DNA from: Natronohydrobacter sp.
GTDB lineage: Bacteria; Pseudomonadota; Alphaproteobacteria; Rhodobacterales; Rhodobacteraceae
NCBI GenBank assembly: GCA_007123015.1
Contig: SKSL01000192.1
Coordinates: forward strand, 1-22,414
Direction: 5' to 3'
Length of the DNA: 22,414 nucleotides
Position 1 is the first letter of the stretch. Each line of letters starts with the position of its first letter. Under the pieces are notes generated by a model. That model was not told the DNA's origin. It did no database searches and was given only the letters and a program-made list of their open reading frames with translations. Made by a program: the position numbers and the translations under genes. Positions 6,877-15,080 of this stretch are shown one piece after another.

Positions 6877-7430
6877 GACAGATCCTCGCTCTGGTCGTCT
6901 TCGGGCACGCGCAGCGCTTCTTCCCACGGCTCGATCGCGACCGCCATGCGCCCGCGCTCGCCATCCACGACGCGCAGCGCAATCGCTTCGCCTGGTTGCA
7001 ATTCGGCAAGCCCGGACCGGCGCAGCGTCTCCATATGGACGAACACATCCGCCGATTTGCCAAAAACATTGGCAAAGCCGAAGCCTTTCACCTTGTCAAA
7101 CCATTTCACCCGCGCTGGTTCCAGCGCAATCGAGCGATCAACATAAGCCGCAGGGCGCGCGTCTTGCGCAGGGTTTTCAATGACTGCATCGTCCGGGGGC
7201 CGAACCTCGTGCACTTCGAGCGTTTGCAAGCCGCGCGGCGTTCTCTGCAAGGTCAAACGCATGCGTGCGCCGTCACAGACCGAACTCAGCCCGAAATTGC
7301 GCAGGGCATTTGCGTGCAGCAGGACGTCGGCCTCGACACCCTCTACGATTACGAAGCCGAAACCCTTTGAGGGGTCAAACCATTTTACAATGCCCTCGAC
7401 GGCAAATGGCGGTGTTCCATCCGCAACCAT
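6873..7430 (-). CDS. Protein with two cold-shock domains
   Basis: This 185-residue protein carries two cold-shock (OB-fold, single-stranded nucleic acid binding) domains. The first, near residues 11-77, has the RNP1-like VKWFDPSKGFGFV. The second, near 105-170, has VKWFDKVKGFGFA, and each is followed by an RNP2-like VLLH or VFVH. A linker of about 25 residues separates them and a short acidic tail ends the protein. Single-domain Csp proteins are about 70 residues, so this is a tandem-domain form, a type common in alphaproteobacteria, and it probably acts as an RNA chaperone. The ATG at 7430 has only a weak ribosome binding site (GACAAGAA). The gene overlaps the downstream DUF192 gene by 4 bases and follows pdxH after 105 bases. 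Confidence 0.92.
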   Translation of the reverse strand: MVADGTPPFAVEGIVKWFDPSKGFGFVIVEGVEADVLLHANALRNFGLSSVCDGARMRLTLQRTPRGLQTLEVHEVRPPDDAVIENPAQDARPAAYVDRSIALEPARVKWFDKVKGFGFANVFGKSADVFVHMETLRRSGLAELQPGEAIALRVVDGERGRMAVAIEPWEEALRVPEDDQSEDLS

Positions 7431-7535
7431 TTATTCTTGTCTCGCATTTTACAGCCGATCCGTTTTCAAAGCGGACCCTCGTGCCCCATTCAACGCCATG
7501 ACTACCAGAAGACGCACACTTATCCAAGGTCGCGC

Positions 7536-8141
7536 TCAGGGCGAGAGTCTGAGAATATCCCAGCCCTTGCTATCGGCTGATATTCGCCAGCGAAACCGAT
7601 CATGCAAACGAAACGCACCATCTGCCCAGAATTCGATCTCTATCGGTTTGATCGCAAACCCGCCCCAGAAGGCTGGCCGGGGGGGATTCGTGCCATGACG
7701 CGCCGTCTGTCGCGCGACTGCTGCCATCAATTCCGCCCGCGACCCAAGCGGGCGCGACTGCTGCGATGCCCAAGCCCCTAACCTGCTCTTGAGCGACCGC
7801 GAAGCGTAGTAGGCGTCGGCCTCAGCGCCGTCAAGCTTGGAAACTGCGCCGCGTACCCGGATCTGACGGCGCAGGGTTTTCCAGTGCATCACGAAGGCAG
7901 CTTTCCCAGAAGCCTGCAGCTCTTGCCCCTTTGCACTCTCGTAATTGGTGTAAAAGACGAATTCTGCGGCCCCGATCTCTTTGAGCAGCACCATGCGGAC
8001 ATTCGGCAAACCGTCGCGATCCACGGTCGAGAGCGCAATCGCATTGGGATCATTCGGTTCGGTCCGTTCGGCCTCGGCCAGCCACCGGCGGGCGATCTCG
8101 AAGGGATCAGCCCCGGAAAAGATGCCGCTTCTATCGCTCAC
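7536..8141 (-). CDS. pdxH: Pyridoxamine 5'-phosphate oxidase
   Basis: PdxH oxidises pyridoxamine or pyridoxine 5'-phosphate to pyridoxal 5'-phosphate using FMN and oxygen. The 201 residues match the family length. Visible FMN and substrate-binding segments are NVRMVLLK, FVFYTNYESAKGQEL, RRQIRVRG and the strongly conserved SRLGAWASQQSRPL. The C-terminus, WDILRLSP, corresponds to the usual RLxP ending. The start is GTG at 8141, preceded by a long G-rich site (GGGGGGGAG), and no better ATG is near. It is divergent from fabI across 231 bases, an arrangement often seen in Rhodobacteraceae. Confidence 0.96.
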   Translation of the reverse strand: MSDRSGIFSGADPFEIARRWLAEAERTEPNDPNAIALSTVDRDGLPNVRMVLLKEIGAAEFVFYTNYESAKGQELQASGKAAFVMHWKTLRRQIRVRGAVSKLDGAEADAYYASRSLKSRLGAWASQQSRPLGSRAELMAAVARQTARHGTNPPRPAFWGGFAIKPIEIEFWADGAFRLHDRFRWRISADSKGWDILRLSP

Positions 8142-8232
8142 AAGCTCCCCCCCTTTGTCGCTTTTTTGTCGTCCATGACCCTGTCACGCCTTACAGGCGC
8201 TGCGCCCCGGACCCACTGCGTTCTTTACTTTG

Positions 8233-8240
8233 TTAACCAT
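8233..8240 (+). promoter_or_regulatory. TTAACCAT motif between pdxH and fabI
   Basis: The octamer TTAACCAT is the half-site form of the alphaproteobacterial CtrA recognition sequence and sits in the 231-base divergent pdxH-fabI intergenic region, 92 bases upstream of the pdxH start and 132 bases upstream of fabI. It is one short motif found by eye, so chance is quite possible. I saw no other gene-like structure in 8142-8372. Confidence 0.25.
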
Positions 8241-8372
8241 AACATCCGGCCATGCAACCCGACATTGGGCTTGATGCCCGCGATCTCGCGCCGCGCGCAT
8301 CAGGCCAGCTTGCAGCGATCTGGACGATAGCATAGAACATAGCCTTAGTTTTCAAGATGGACAGAGAAGACA

Positions 8373-9194
<822 letters not shown>

Positions 9195-9198
9195 GCCG

Positions 9199-9828
9199 AT
9201 GACGCTCGCGCATCTTCTCGTCTTCAACATCACGCTTCTGGCGGCTTTCCTCAGCCCTGGCCCGGCCATGCTCTACGCTTTGCGCAACACTTTGCGCGGC
9301 GGGCTGGCCCTGGGCTTTGCGACAGGCTGCGGATTGGCGCTAGCGGCGGCGGGCTGGACCTTGGCGGCCTTTCTGGGCCTGCAGGCGATCTTTGCGCTGG
9401 TGCCATGGGCCTACGGGGTGTTGAAGATCGCGGGCGCAGGCTATCTTTTGTGGCTGGCCTGGCATATCTGGCGCGATGCAGGTGCGCCAATGGCCGAGGC
9501 CCCTGACCGCCCCACTGGGCAGGTGATCGGGCGGGCCGTCATCATGGGGATTCTGGTCAATCTTGCAAATCCCAAATCCGTTCTGTTCGCCGCCGCGGTG
9601 CTGGTGGTGATCTTCCCGGCGGGCCTGCCGCCCGCGCAGATCGCCGTGATTGTCGGCAACCATCTTCTGCTGGAAGTTCTTGGCTATGGCGTAATCGCGT
9701 GGGCCCTGTCCCGCCCGCGAGCGCGCATTGCTTATCTGGGCGCAAGGCGCTGGCTGGACCGGCTTGCGGCGCTGGTGCTTGGGACGCTGGGCGCGCGGCT
9801 TGCCTTGCCGATGGCCGAACAGCCATGA
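9199..9828 (+). CDS. LysE-family amino acid exporter (first of two)
   Basis: A 209-residue inner-membrane protein with about six hydrophobic segments, the size and pattern of LysE/RhtB exporters, which use the proton gradient to expel amino acids or related metabolites. The N-terminal family signature SPGPAMLYALRNTLRGG lies at about residues 18-34, and the central NPKSVLFAAAVL motif at about 121-132. Substrate cannot be told from sequence. It starts 4 bases after fabI and is followed after 19 bases by a second LysE-family gene, so the three are probably co-transcribed. Confidence 0.9.
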   Translation: MTLAHLLVFNITLLAAFLSPGPAMLYALRNTLRGGLALGFATGCGLALAAAGWTLAAFLGLQAIFALVPWAYGVLKIAGAGYLLWLAWHIWRDAGAPMAEAPDRPTGQVIGRAVIMGILVNLANPKSVLFAAAVLVVIFPAGLPPAQIAVIVGNHLLLEVLGYGVIAWALSRPRARIAYLGARRWLDRLAALVLGTLGARLALPMAEQP

Positions 9829-9847
9829 CCATAGGGGCGGGCCAGCC

Positions 9848-10459
9848 ATGTCACCCCTGATCGCTGCATGGTTTGCGCATCTGCTCGCCGCCGCAAGCCC
9901 CGGCCCGGCCATTCTGCTGGCCGCGCGGACAGGCGTGACCCAAGGCTTCCGCACAGGCGTCTGGCTTTGCCTTGGCATGGCGCTCGGCGCGATGATCTGG
10001 GCGGCGGCTGCGCTGTTCGGGTTGGCTGCGCTCTTTGCCGTGGCACCCCGGCTCTTCTGGGCCTTCAAGCTGGCAGGCGCCGCTTTCCTGATCTGGCTGG
10101 CCGTCAACATGTGGCGGCATGCCCGCGAACCCCTTCGCCTGGACACGCCCCAAACCACCACCCCCAGAACGGGGCTTGCCGCCTTCCGCCTTGGACTACT
10201 AGCACAAATGGCCAACCCGAAACCAGCGGTGTTCTTCGGCGCAGTCTTCGTGGCCGCAGTGCCACCCGGATCCAGCGCGCTCACGCTTGCGCTGCTGCTT
10301 GCCCTTGTCTTTGTCAATGAAATGCTGTGCACGCTCGCTGTCGCGCGCGCCTTCAGCTTCAACGCCCCCCGCGCGGCCTATGTAAGCGCGAAACTCTGGA
10401 TCGATCGCGCCTTTGGCAGCCTGCTGGCTGGCCTTGGCGTCACACTCGCGGCCACCTGA
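9848..10459 (+). CDS. LysE-family amino acid exporter (second of two)
   Basis: A 203-residue membrane protein of the same family as its neighbour, with ASPGPAILLAARTGVTQG near the N-terminus and NPKPAVFFGAVF in the middle. The frame is open 40 codons further upstream, inside the preceding gene, but the ATG at 9848 gives the normal LysE N-terminus (MSPLIAAWFAHLL) and follows a G-rich stretch, so I use it. It differs clearly from the first copy, so this is an old duplication or two acquisitions and not a recent tandem copy. Some LysE-family pairs may act as hetero-oligomers; whether these do is open. Confidence 0.9.
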   Translation: MSPLIAAWFAHLLAAASPGPAILLAARTGVTQGFRTGVWLCLGMALGAMIWAAAALFGLAALFAVAPRLFWAFKLAGAAFLIWLAVNMWRHAREPLRLDTPQTTTPRTGLAAFRLGLLAQMANPKPAVFFGAVFVAAVPPGSSALTLALLLALVFVNEMLCTLAVARAFSFNAPRAAYVSAKLWIDRAFGSLLAGLGVTLAAT

Positions 10460-10468
10460 GGACACACC

Positions 10469-10972
10469 ATGACCGACCGCCTGCCCCATGAAAAAGGCTT
10501 CCACATCAGCTGGGACCAGATCCACCGCGACAGCCGGGCGCTGGCCTGGCGGCTCGACAAGCAAGGCCCTGATGGCGGCCAATGGCGCGCCATCGTCGCG
10601 ATCACGCGCGGCGGACTGGCACCTGCCATGATCATCGCGCGCGAATTGGATATTCGCGTCGTCGATACAATCAGCGTCAAATCCTATGACTGGCAGAATC
10701 AAGCCGAAGCCAAAGTGCTGAAAGCCCCACAGGCCGATCTGATGGGCCCGGAAGGCGAAGGCATCCTGATCATTGATGATCTGGTCGATACTGGCAAGAC
10801 TTTGGAACTGGTGCGCCAGATGTTTCCGAAAGCCCATTTCGCAACAGTCTACGCCAAGCCCAAAGGCCGCGCGATAGTGGACAGTTACATTACCGAAGTG
10901 AGCCAGGACACATGGATCTTCTTCCCATGGGACATGGCCCTGCAATATGTCGAACCCTATCGCGGGCGCTGA
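10469..10972 (+). CDS. gpt: Xanthine(-guanine) phosphoribosyltransferase
   Basis: Gpt salvages xanthine and guanine by transferring them to PRPP, giving XMP and GMP. The 167 residues match the family closely. The PRPP-binding loop is ILIIDDLVDTGKTLELV at about residues 107-123, the earlier AITRGGLAPAMIIARELDI is the flexible loop and dimer region, and the C-terminal WIFFPWDMALQYVEPYRG is typical of Gpt. It starts 9 bases after the second LysE-family gene. Its last 16 bases overlap the 3' end of cmk, which runs the other way. Confidence 0.95.
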   Translation: MTDRLPHEKGFHISWDQIHRDSRALAWRLDKQGPDGGQWRAIVAITRGGLAPAMIIARELDIRVVDTISVKSYDWQNQAEAKVLKAPQADLMGPEGEGILIIDDLVDTGKTLELVRQMFPKAHFATVYAKPKGRAIVDSYITEVSQDTWIFFPWDMALQYVEPYRGR

Positions 10973-11568
10973 TCGCCAAGCGTTGCCGCGATCAGCGCAC
11001 AGGCCTGCGCGACAGCCGCGTCAATACTCAGATCACTGGTATCCAGCATTACGGCATCGTCAGCAGGTTTGAGCGGGGCATCTGCACGGCCCATGTCGCG
11101 CGCATCGCGCGCGCGGACCTGTTCCAGCACCTCTGCCAGCGTGCCCTCGCCGATCTCGGCAAAGCGTCGCGCAGCGCGCACTTCAGCACTGGCTGTCACG
11201 AACAGCTTCACATCGGCATCCGGGCAGATGACCGTGCCGATGTCGCGCCCATCCAGCACTGCGCCCCCGTCGCGCGCTGCAAAATCGCGCTGGAACGCCA
11301 GAAGTGCGGCGCGGACTTCCGGGATCACCGCGACGCGGGATGCGGCCTCGCCTGCGCCCAGACTGCGCAGATCGTCGCGCGCCAGATCCGCCTCGCACAG
11401 GCCACGCGCAGCGGCAATCGGATCGCCGCCCTTCATGCCCACTGCACGATACAGAAGCCCCGTATCAAGATGCGCAAAACCGAAGCGCGCGGCCACAGCG
11501 CGGCTGATCGTGCCTTTACCGGCTGCCGCTGGTCCGTCAATCGCGATGCAAAACCGACCATCTGTCAT
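10957..11568 (-). CDS. cmk: Cytidylate kinase
   Basis: Cmk phosphorylates CMP and dCMP using ATP. The 203-residue protein begins with FCIAIDGPAAAGKGTISRAV, which contains the P-loop GPAAAGKGT at residues 12-20. The CMP-binding LDTGLLYRAVG follows, then LDGRDIGTVICPDADVKLF, the conserved DGRDIGT segment, and the lid-type arginines in ARDARDMGR. The ATG at 11568 follows a GGGG stretch. Its 3' end overlaps gpt by 16 bases on the opposite strand, so the two transcripts must be antisense to each other at their ends. Confidence 0.96.
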   Translation of the reverse strand: MTDGRFCIAIDGPAAAGKGTISRAVAARFGFAHLDTGLLYRAVGMKGGDPIAAARGLCEADLARDDLRSLGAGEAASRVAVIPEVRAALLAFQRDFAARDGGAVLDGRDIGTVICPDADVKLFVTASAEVRAARRFAEIGEGTLAEVLEQVRARDARDMGRADAPLKPADDAVMLDTSDLSIDAAVAQACALIAATLGDQRPR

Positions 11569-11577
11569 GATGCTAAC

Positions 11578-11593
11578 CCCAAGTTAACTTTGG
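11578..11593. promoter_or_regulatory. Palindrome centred on GTTAAC between cmk and mipA-like gene
   Basis: AAGTTAACTT (11581-11590) is a perfect 10-base palindrome, extended by matching CC and GG after one mismatch on each side. It lies 10-25 bases upstream of the cmk start and about 110 bases upstream of the outer-membrane protein gene, so it overlaps the cmk leader. It could be an operator or a promoter part; no regulator is indicated. Confidence 0.3.
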
Positions 11594-11699
11594 CGTGGCT
11601 GTAATGGCACATCGAAACTGCTTTCCTCTCATGTGATTGGACCCTACATCCCATTCCTGTCAGAACAGTGCAAGTGACCCAGACCAAGGAGTCTCTGAT

Positions 11700-12470
11700 A
11701 TGAGACGTGTTTTCCCTTATGCCGCCGCCGCTGCGCTGCTTTCGATTGGCCTGCCCGCCCAGGCGCAGGATAATGCGCTCGCCTTCTCACTGCGGGGCGG
11801 GGCGGCCGTGCTGCCGGATTACTTTGGCTCCAGCAATTCGCGGGTCGGACCAACAGGCGGGATCGGCTTTACCGGGCTGCGCTTCGGATCGCTTGCCATC
11901 GGCGACCCGGACGGCCCTGTACACTTCGCCCCCGGCGCATCTGTGCGGGGCGCATTCCGCTACATCGCGAAACGCAAGGGCAAAGATGAGCTGCAAGGCA
12001 TGGAAGATGTCAAAGCCTCTTTCGAGGTCGGCCTGCGCGCGCATTACACAACCGAGTTCTGGCATGTCTATGCGGATCTGCGCTACGGCGTGATCGGTCA
12101 CAAGGCCATCGCTGGCGAAGTGGGCGGTGATTTCCTGTATCGCGATCCGAGTGGCTTCATCCTGAATGCAGGACCGCGCGCCGAATTCGGCAACAGCCGC
12201 TTCAACCGCACCTATTTCGGTGTGACCGCAGCTGAAGCTGCCATGACCGGACCGGCCCTGACGGAATTCACCCCCTCGGGTGGCTTTCATTCCGTAGGCT
12301 TTGAAGTGGGTGCTTATCAGCCACTGGGCCCGGATTGGGCCGCCACAGGGGCTGTGCGCTACGACCGGCTGCGTGGCGATGCGGCGCGTTCGCCCATTGT
12401 CCAGCAGGGCAGCCGCAACCAGTTCCGCGCTGAAATTGGCGTGACGCGGCATTTCAACCTGCGTTTCTGA
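11700..12470 (+). CDS. MipA/OmpV-family outer-membrane protein
   Basis: From the ATG at 11700, which has an AAGGAG site at good spacing, the protein has 256 residues. A signal peptide (MRRVFPYAAAAALLSIGLPAQA, signal peptidase I site at AQA-QD) precedes a Gly- and aromatic-rich sequence with alternating polar and hydrophobic residues, as in a beta-barrel. The start of the mature part, SLRGGAAVLPDYFGSSNSR, matches the MipA/OmpV pattern, and the chain ends in a terminal Phe (RHFNLRF), the usual outer-membrane targeting signal. Members are called MltA-interacting protein or OmpV, but a scaffold role in peptidoglycan turnover is shown only for the E. coli protein. The gene stands alone between cmk and pepA. 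Confidence 0.82.
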   Translation: MRRVFPYAAAAALLSIGLPAQAQDNALAFSLRGGAAVLPDYFGSSNSRVGPTGGIGFTGLRFGSLAIGDPDGPVHFAPGASVRGAFRYIAKRKGKDELQGMEDVKASFEVGLRAHYTTEFWHVYADLRYGVIGHKAIAGEVGGDFLYRDPSGFILNAGPRAEFGNSRFNRTYFGVTAAEAAMTGPALTEFTPSGGFHSVGFEVGAYQPLGPDWAATGAVRYDRLRGDAARSPIVQQGSRNQFRAEIGVTRHFNLRF

Positions 12471-12495
12471 CCAAAGGAATCAGCACTGCGCGCAT

Positions 12496-12563
12496 GAGGC
12501 ATGGCCAAGCGCGCGCCTGCGCGCTAGGTCTGGGAAAAACCATGCCTCGGAGGGCCCATGCCT
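12496..12563 (+). promoter_or_regulatory. Self-complementary leader of pepA with two competing pairings
   Basis: GAGGCATGG (12496-12504) is exactly complementary to CCATGCCTC (12540-12548), which ends immediately before the pepA ribosome binding site GGAGGG (12549-12554). Inside this outer stem is a second hairpin, AGCGCGC-GCCT-GCGCGCT. The octamer CCATGCCT also occurs at 12556-12563, where it contains the pepA start codon, so AGGCATGG can pair with either copy. The first pairing leaves the start free; the second would hide it. There is no T-run for a terminator. Function is inferred. Confidence 0.45.
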
Positions 12564-14021
12564 GATCTCACCCAGCCCGAAATCTGCGCGATTTCCCACG
12601 ACATATTGGCCACGCATGAAGGGCGCGTTGCAGTCTTTGCAGAACCTGGTGCCGGTTTGCCAGGGCTTACCGCGCATGCCGACAGCCTGACCCAGGGGGC
12701 GCTGGCCCGCGCTGTCGCAAGCGATGCTTTCGCCAAGCTCAAACCCGGCGACGCGCTGACGCTGGCATGGCCCACGGGCATGGCGGCTGAAGCACTGCAC
12801 ATCCTGCGCATGCCCCAGGCACCCACGACCGATGCCCTGCGCCGCGCGGGACTGAGCATCGGCAAGGCACATGGCACCAGCGCCACGCTGATCTGCGCCG
12901 ACACGCTGCCACTTGACGAAATGCTGCGCATGGCCTTGTTGCGTAGTTATCGCTATGAGGCCCAGAAATCTGAACCCAAACCCGCTTTCGGCCCCCTGCG
13001 CGTGATGGCTGCAGACGAAACCGCCGCCAAGACCGCCGCTGCAGCCGCCACAGCCCTCGCCAGCGCGGTCCATCTGACCCGTGATCTGGTCCACGCGCCC
13101 GCGAATGTCCTGACCACCACCACATTCGCCGAGAAGATCCAAAGCATGGAAGCGCTTGGCCTGAAGATCGAGATTCTGGATGAGCCAAAGCTAGAGAAGC
13201 TTGGCATGCGCGCGCTGCTTGCTGTCGGCCAAGGCTCTGAAAGCCCGTCAAAAGTCGCGATCCTGCATTGGCAGGGCGCGGAAGGGCCACCGCTCGCGGT
13301 CGTCGGTAAGGGTGTGATGTTCGACACAGGCGGTGTCTCACTCAAGCCCGGTGCGGGCATGGAAGAGATGACGATGGATATGGGCGGGGCGGCGGTCACT
13401 GTCGGCCTGATGCAGGCACTGGCCAGCCGCAAGGCGCGCGCCAATGTTGTGGGACTGGTGGGGCTGGTCGAGAACATGCCCGACGCCCGTGCGCAGCGTC
13501 CCGGCGATGTCGTCAAATCCATGAAAGGCGACATGATCGAGGTCATCAACACCGATGCCGAGGGTCGCATGGTGCTGGCTGATGTGCTCTGGTACGCGCA
13601 GGACCGCTTCAAGCCCGCGGCCGTGATTGATCTGGCCACGCTGACGGGCGCGATCATCGTGGCTTTGGGGCATGAAAAAGCCGGCGTGTTCAGCAATGAC
13701 GACGCGCTCGCCGCCGATTTCCTGAAGGCCGCTGCAGATGTCGGCGAAGGTGCGTGGCGCATGCCGCTGGACCCCGCCTATCACACGCTGATCAAGTCGC
13801 GCATCGGCGATATCAAGAACAGCGCCGGACGCCCGGCCGGGTCGATCACTGCGGCGCAATTCCTGCAATGCTTCATCAAGCCGGACATGCCGTGGATGCA
13901 TCTGGATATTGCAGGGGTGACACTGACCAAATCCGACTCGGCCCATGCGCCGCGCGGGGCCTCTGGCTGGGGGGTGCTGGCGCTCGATGCGCTGATCTGC
14001 GCTCGGTATGAGAAAACCTGA
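12558..14021 (+). CDS. pepA: Leucyl aminopeptidase (M17 family)
   Basis: A two-metal cytosolic aminopeptidase that releases N-terminal residues, mainly from peptides; some members (E. coli PepA) also bind DNA. The 487 residues give the usual two-domain layout, with a variable N-terminal domain to about residue 165 and a catalytic C-terminal domain. Visible active-site elements are Lys251 and Asp256 in GKGVMFDTGGVSLKP, Lys263, Asp274 in MTMDMGG, and Asp333, Glu335 and Arg337 in the M17 signature NTDAEGRM. The ATG at 12558 has a GGAGGG site. The leader can form alternative hairpins. holC starts 6 bases after the stop, an arrangement seen in many proteobacteria. Confidence 0.96.
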   Translation: MPDLTQPEICAISHDILATHEGRVAVFAEPGAGLPGLTAHADSLTQGALARAVASDAFAKLKPGDALTLAWPTGMAAEALHILRMPQAPTTDALRRAGLSIGKAHGTSATLICADTLPLDEMLRMALLRSYRYEAQKSEPKPAFGPLRVMAADETAAKTAAAAATALASAVHLTRDLVHAPANVLTTTTFAEKIQSMEALGLKIEILDEPKLEKLGMRALLAVGQGSESPSKVAILHWQGAEGPPLAVVGKGVMFDTGGVSLKPGAGMEEMTMDMGGAAVTVGLMQALASRKARANVVGLVGLVENMPDARAQRPGDVVKSMKGDMIEVINTDAEGRMVLADVLWYAQDRFKPAAVIDLATLTGAIIVALGHEKAGVFSNDDALAADFLKAAADVGEGAWRMPLDPAYHTLIKSRIGDIKNSAGRPAGSITAAQFLQCFIKPDMPWMHLDIAGVTLTKSDSAHAPRGASGWGVLALDALICARYEKT

Positions 14022-14027
14022 GCCCCG

Positions 14028-14492
14028 ATGGGCAAGGCCATGTTCTACCACCTGACCCAGAGCACGCTGGAGGCGACCGCCCGGACGCTTCTGGCCCGTG
14101 CACTGGATCAGGGTTGGCGCGTGGCCCTGCGCGGGCGCGAGCGCGCGCTGCTGGAACGGCTGGACCTGAGCCTGTGGACCGACGACAAGGCCAGTTTCCT
14201 GCCCCATGGCTTGGCCGGTGGACCGCATGACGCCGACCAGCCTGTGTTGCTGACCACCCAGAGCACTGCCCCCAACAGCCCCCAAGGGGTCATGGCCGTG
14301 GACCGCGCCCCGATCTCGCCTTCGGAAGTCGCCGCGCTTGAACGGCTCTGGGTGCTGTTCGACGGACAGGACCCAGAGGCGATGCAGGACGCGCGCGCGC
14401 AGTGGAAAGCGATGACGGCCGCAGGGGTGCTGGCCGAATACTGGTCCGAAGAGTCAGGCCGCTGGCAGAAGAAAGCCCAGTCTGGCGGATAA
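14028..14492 (+). CDS. holC: DNA polymerase III subunit chi
   Basis: HolC (chi) links the clamp-loader complex to single-strand binding protein at the replication fork. The 154-residue protein has the chi pattern: MFYHLTQSTLEATARTLLARAL at the N-terminus, then GWRVALRGRERALLERLDLSLWT with the conserved DLSLWT, SFLPHG, and a C-terminal LWVLFDGQDPEAMQDARAQWK. The start at 14028 lies 6 bases after the pepA stop with no strong ribosome site, so coupling to pepA translation is likely. A second ATG four codons in is possible. The family is poorly conserved in sequence, but the combination of motif order, size and pepA linkage is convincing. Confidence 0.9.
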   Translation: MGKAMFYHLTQSTLEATARTLLARALDQGWRVALRGRERALLERLDLSLWTDDKASFLPHGLAGGPHDADQPVLLTTQSTAPNSPQGVMAVDRAPISPSEVAALERLWVLFDGQDPEAMQDARAQWKAMTAAGVLAEYWSEESGRWQKKAQSGG

Positions 14493-14593
14493 GCCGCGCA
14501 GCTTTGCACAGCCCCTGTGATCTGGCGTGGAATGGCGATTACCGCGATCTGCGCTTTATGTCCTCGCATCACCCAGACAAAAGGACATATCTC

Positions 14594-14995
14594 ATGACCC
14601 ATACTTCCCTCCTCCTCGCCGCGCGCATCCTGCTCGGGCTTCTCTTCGTCGTCGCGGGCTTCGGCAAGCTTGGCAATGTCGAAGGTTTCGGGGCCTATAT
14701 GGCCACAGGCGGCATCCCGGCAGCCCTGGCCTGGCCGGTCGTTCTGTTCGAAATCCTGGCTGGTCTCGCGCTGATCGCAGGCGCGTTCACGCGCATCGTA
14801 GCGCTCGCGCTTGCGGCCTTCTGCGTCGTGTCGGGCGTGCTGTACCATTTCGACCCAAGCGATCAGATGCAGATGACGCAGCTGCTGAAAAACCTTGGTT
14901 TGACCGGTGGCTATCTGCTGTTCTGGATCACTGGTGCCGGCGCATGGTCAGTGGATGCGCGGCTTGGTCGCGACGACAGCAACGCCTATGCCTGA
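14594..14995 (+). CDS. DoxX-family membrane protein
   Basis: The 133-residue product has four hydrophobic segments and the DoxX-family N-terminal pattern RILLGLLFVVAGFGKLGNVEGF, followed by GGIPAALAWPVVLFEILAGLAL. A conserved-looking YHFDPSD lies in the third loop. Members are small integral membrane proteins of uncertain function, variously linked to thiosulfate metabolism, oxidative stress or respiration. I choose the ATG at 14594, preceded by AAAGGAC, over longer in-frame starts inside holC. It follows holC after 101 bases and ends just before a strong hairpin. Confidence 0.85.
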   Translation: MTHTSLLLAARILLGLLFVVAGFGKLGNVEGFGAYMATGGIPAALAWPVVLFEILAGLALIAGAFTRIVALALAAFCVVSGVLYHFDPSDQMQMTQLLKNLGLTGGYLLFWITGAGAWSVDARLGRDDSNAYA

Positions 14996-15001
14996 CAGCA
15001 A

Positions 15002-15026
15002 AAGGGCGGGATCAGATCCCGCCCTT
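15002..15026. terminator. Hairpin terminator between DoxX and methylmalonyl-CoA mutase genes
   Basis: AAGGGCGGGAT and ATCCCGCCCTT form a perfect 11-base-pair stem around the loop CAG, 7 bases after the DoxX stop. Read on the minus strand it is followed by TTTT, so it can end transcription of both converging genes. Confidence 0.75.
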
Positions 15027-15039
15027 GTTCCAGTTCTGC

Positions 15040-15061
15040 GCGACGGGGCTGGCCCCGTCGC
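15040..15061. terminator. Second hairpin between converging genes
   Basis: GCGACGGGG and CCCCGTCGC form a perfect 9-base-pair stem with loop CTGG, lying between the first hairpin and the stop codon of the mutase gene. It lacks a clear T-run on either strand, so it may stabilise 3' ends more than terminate. Confidence 0.5.
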
Positions 15062-15080
15062 TGCCTTTCACATCAGGCAT

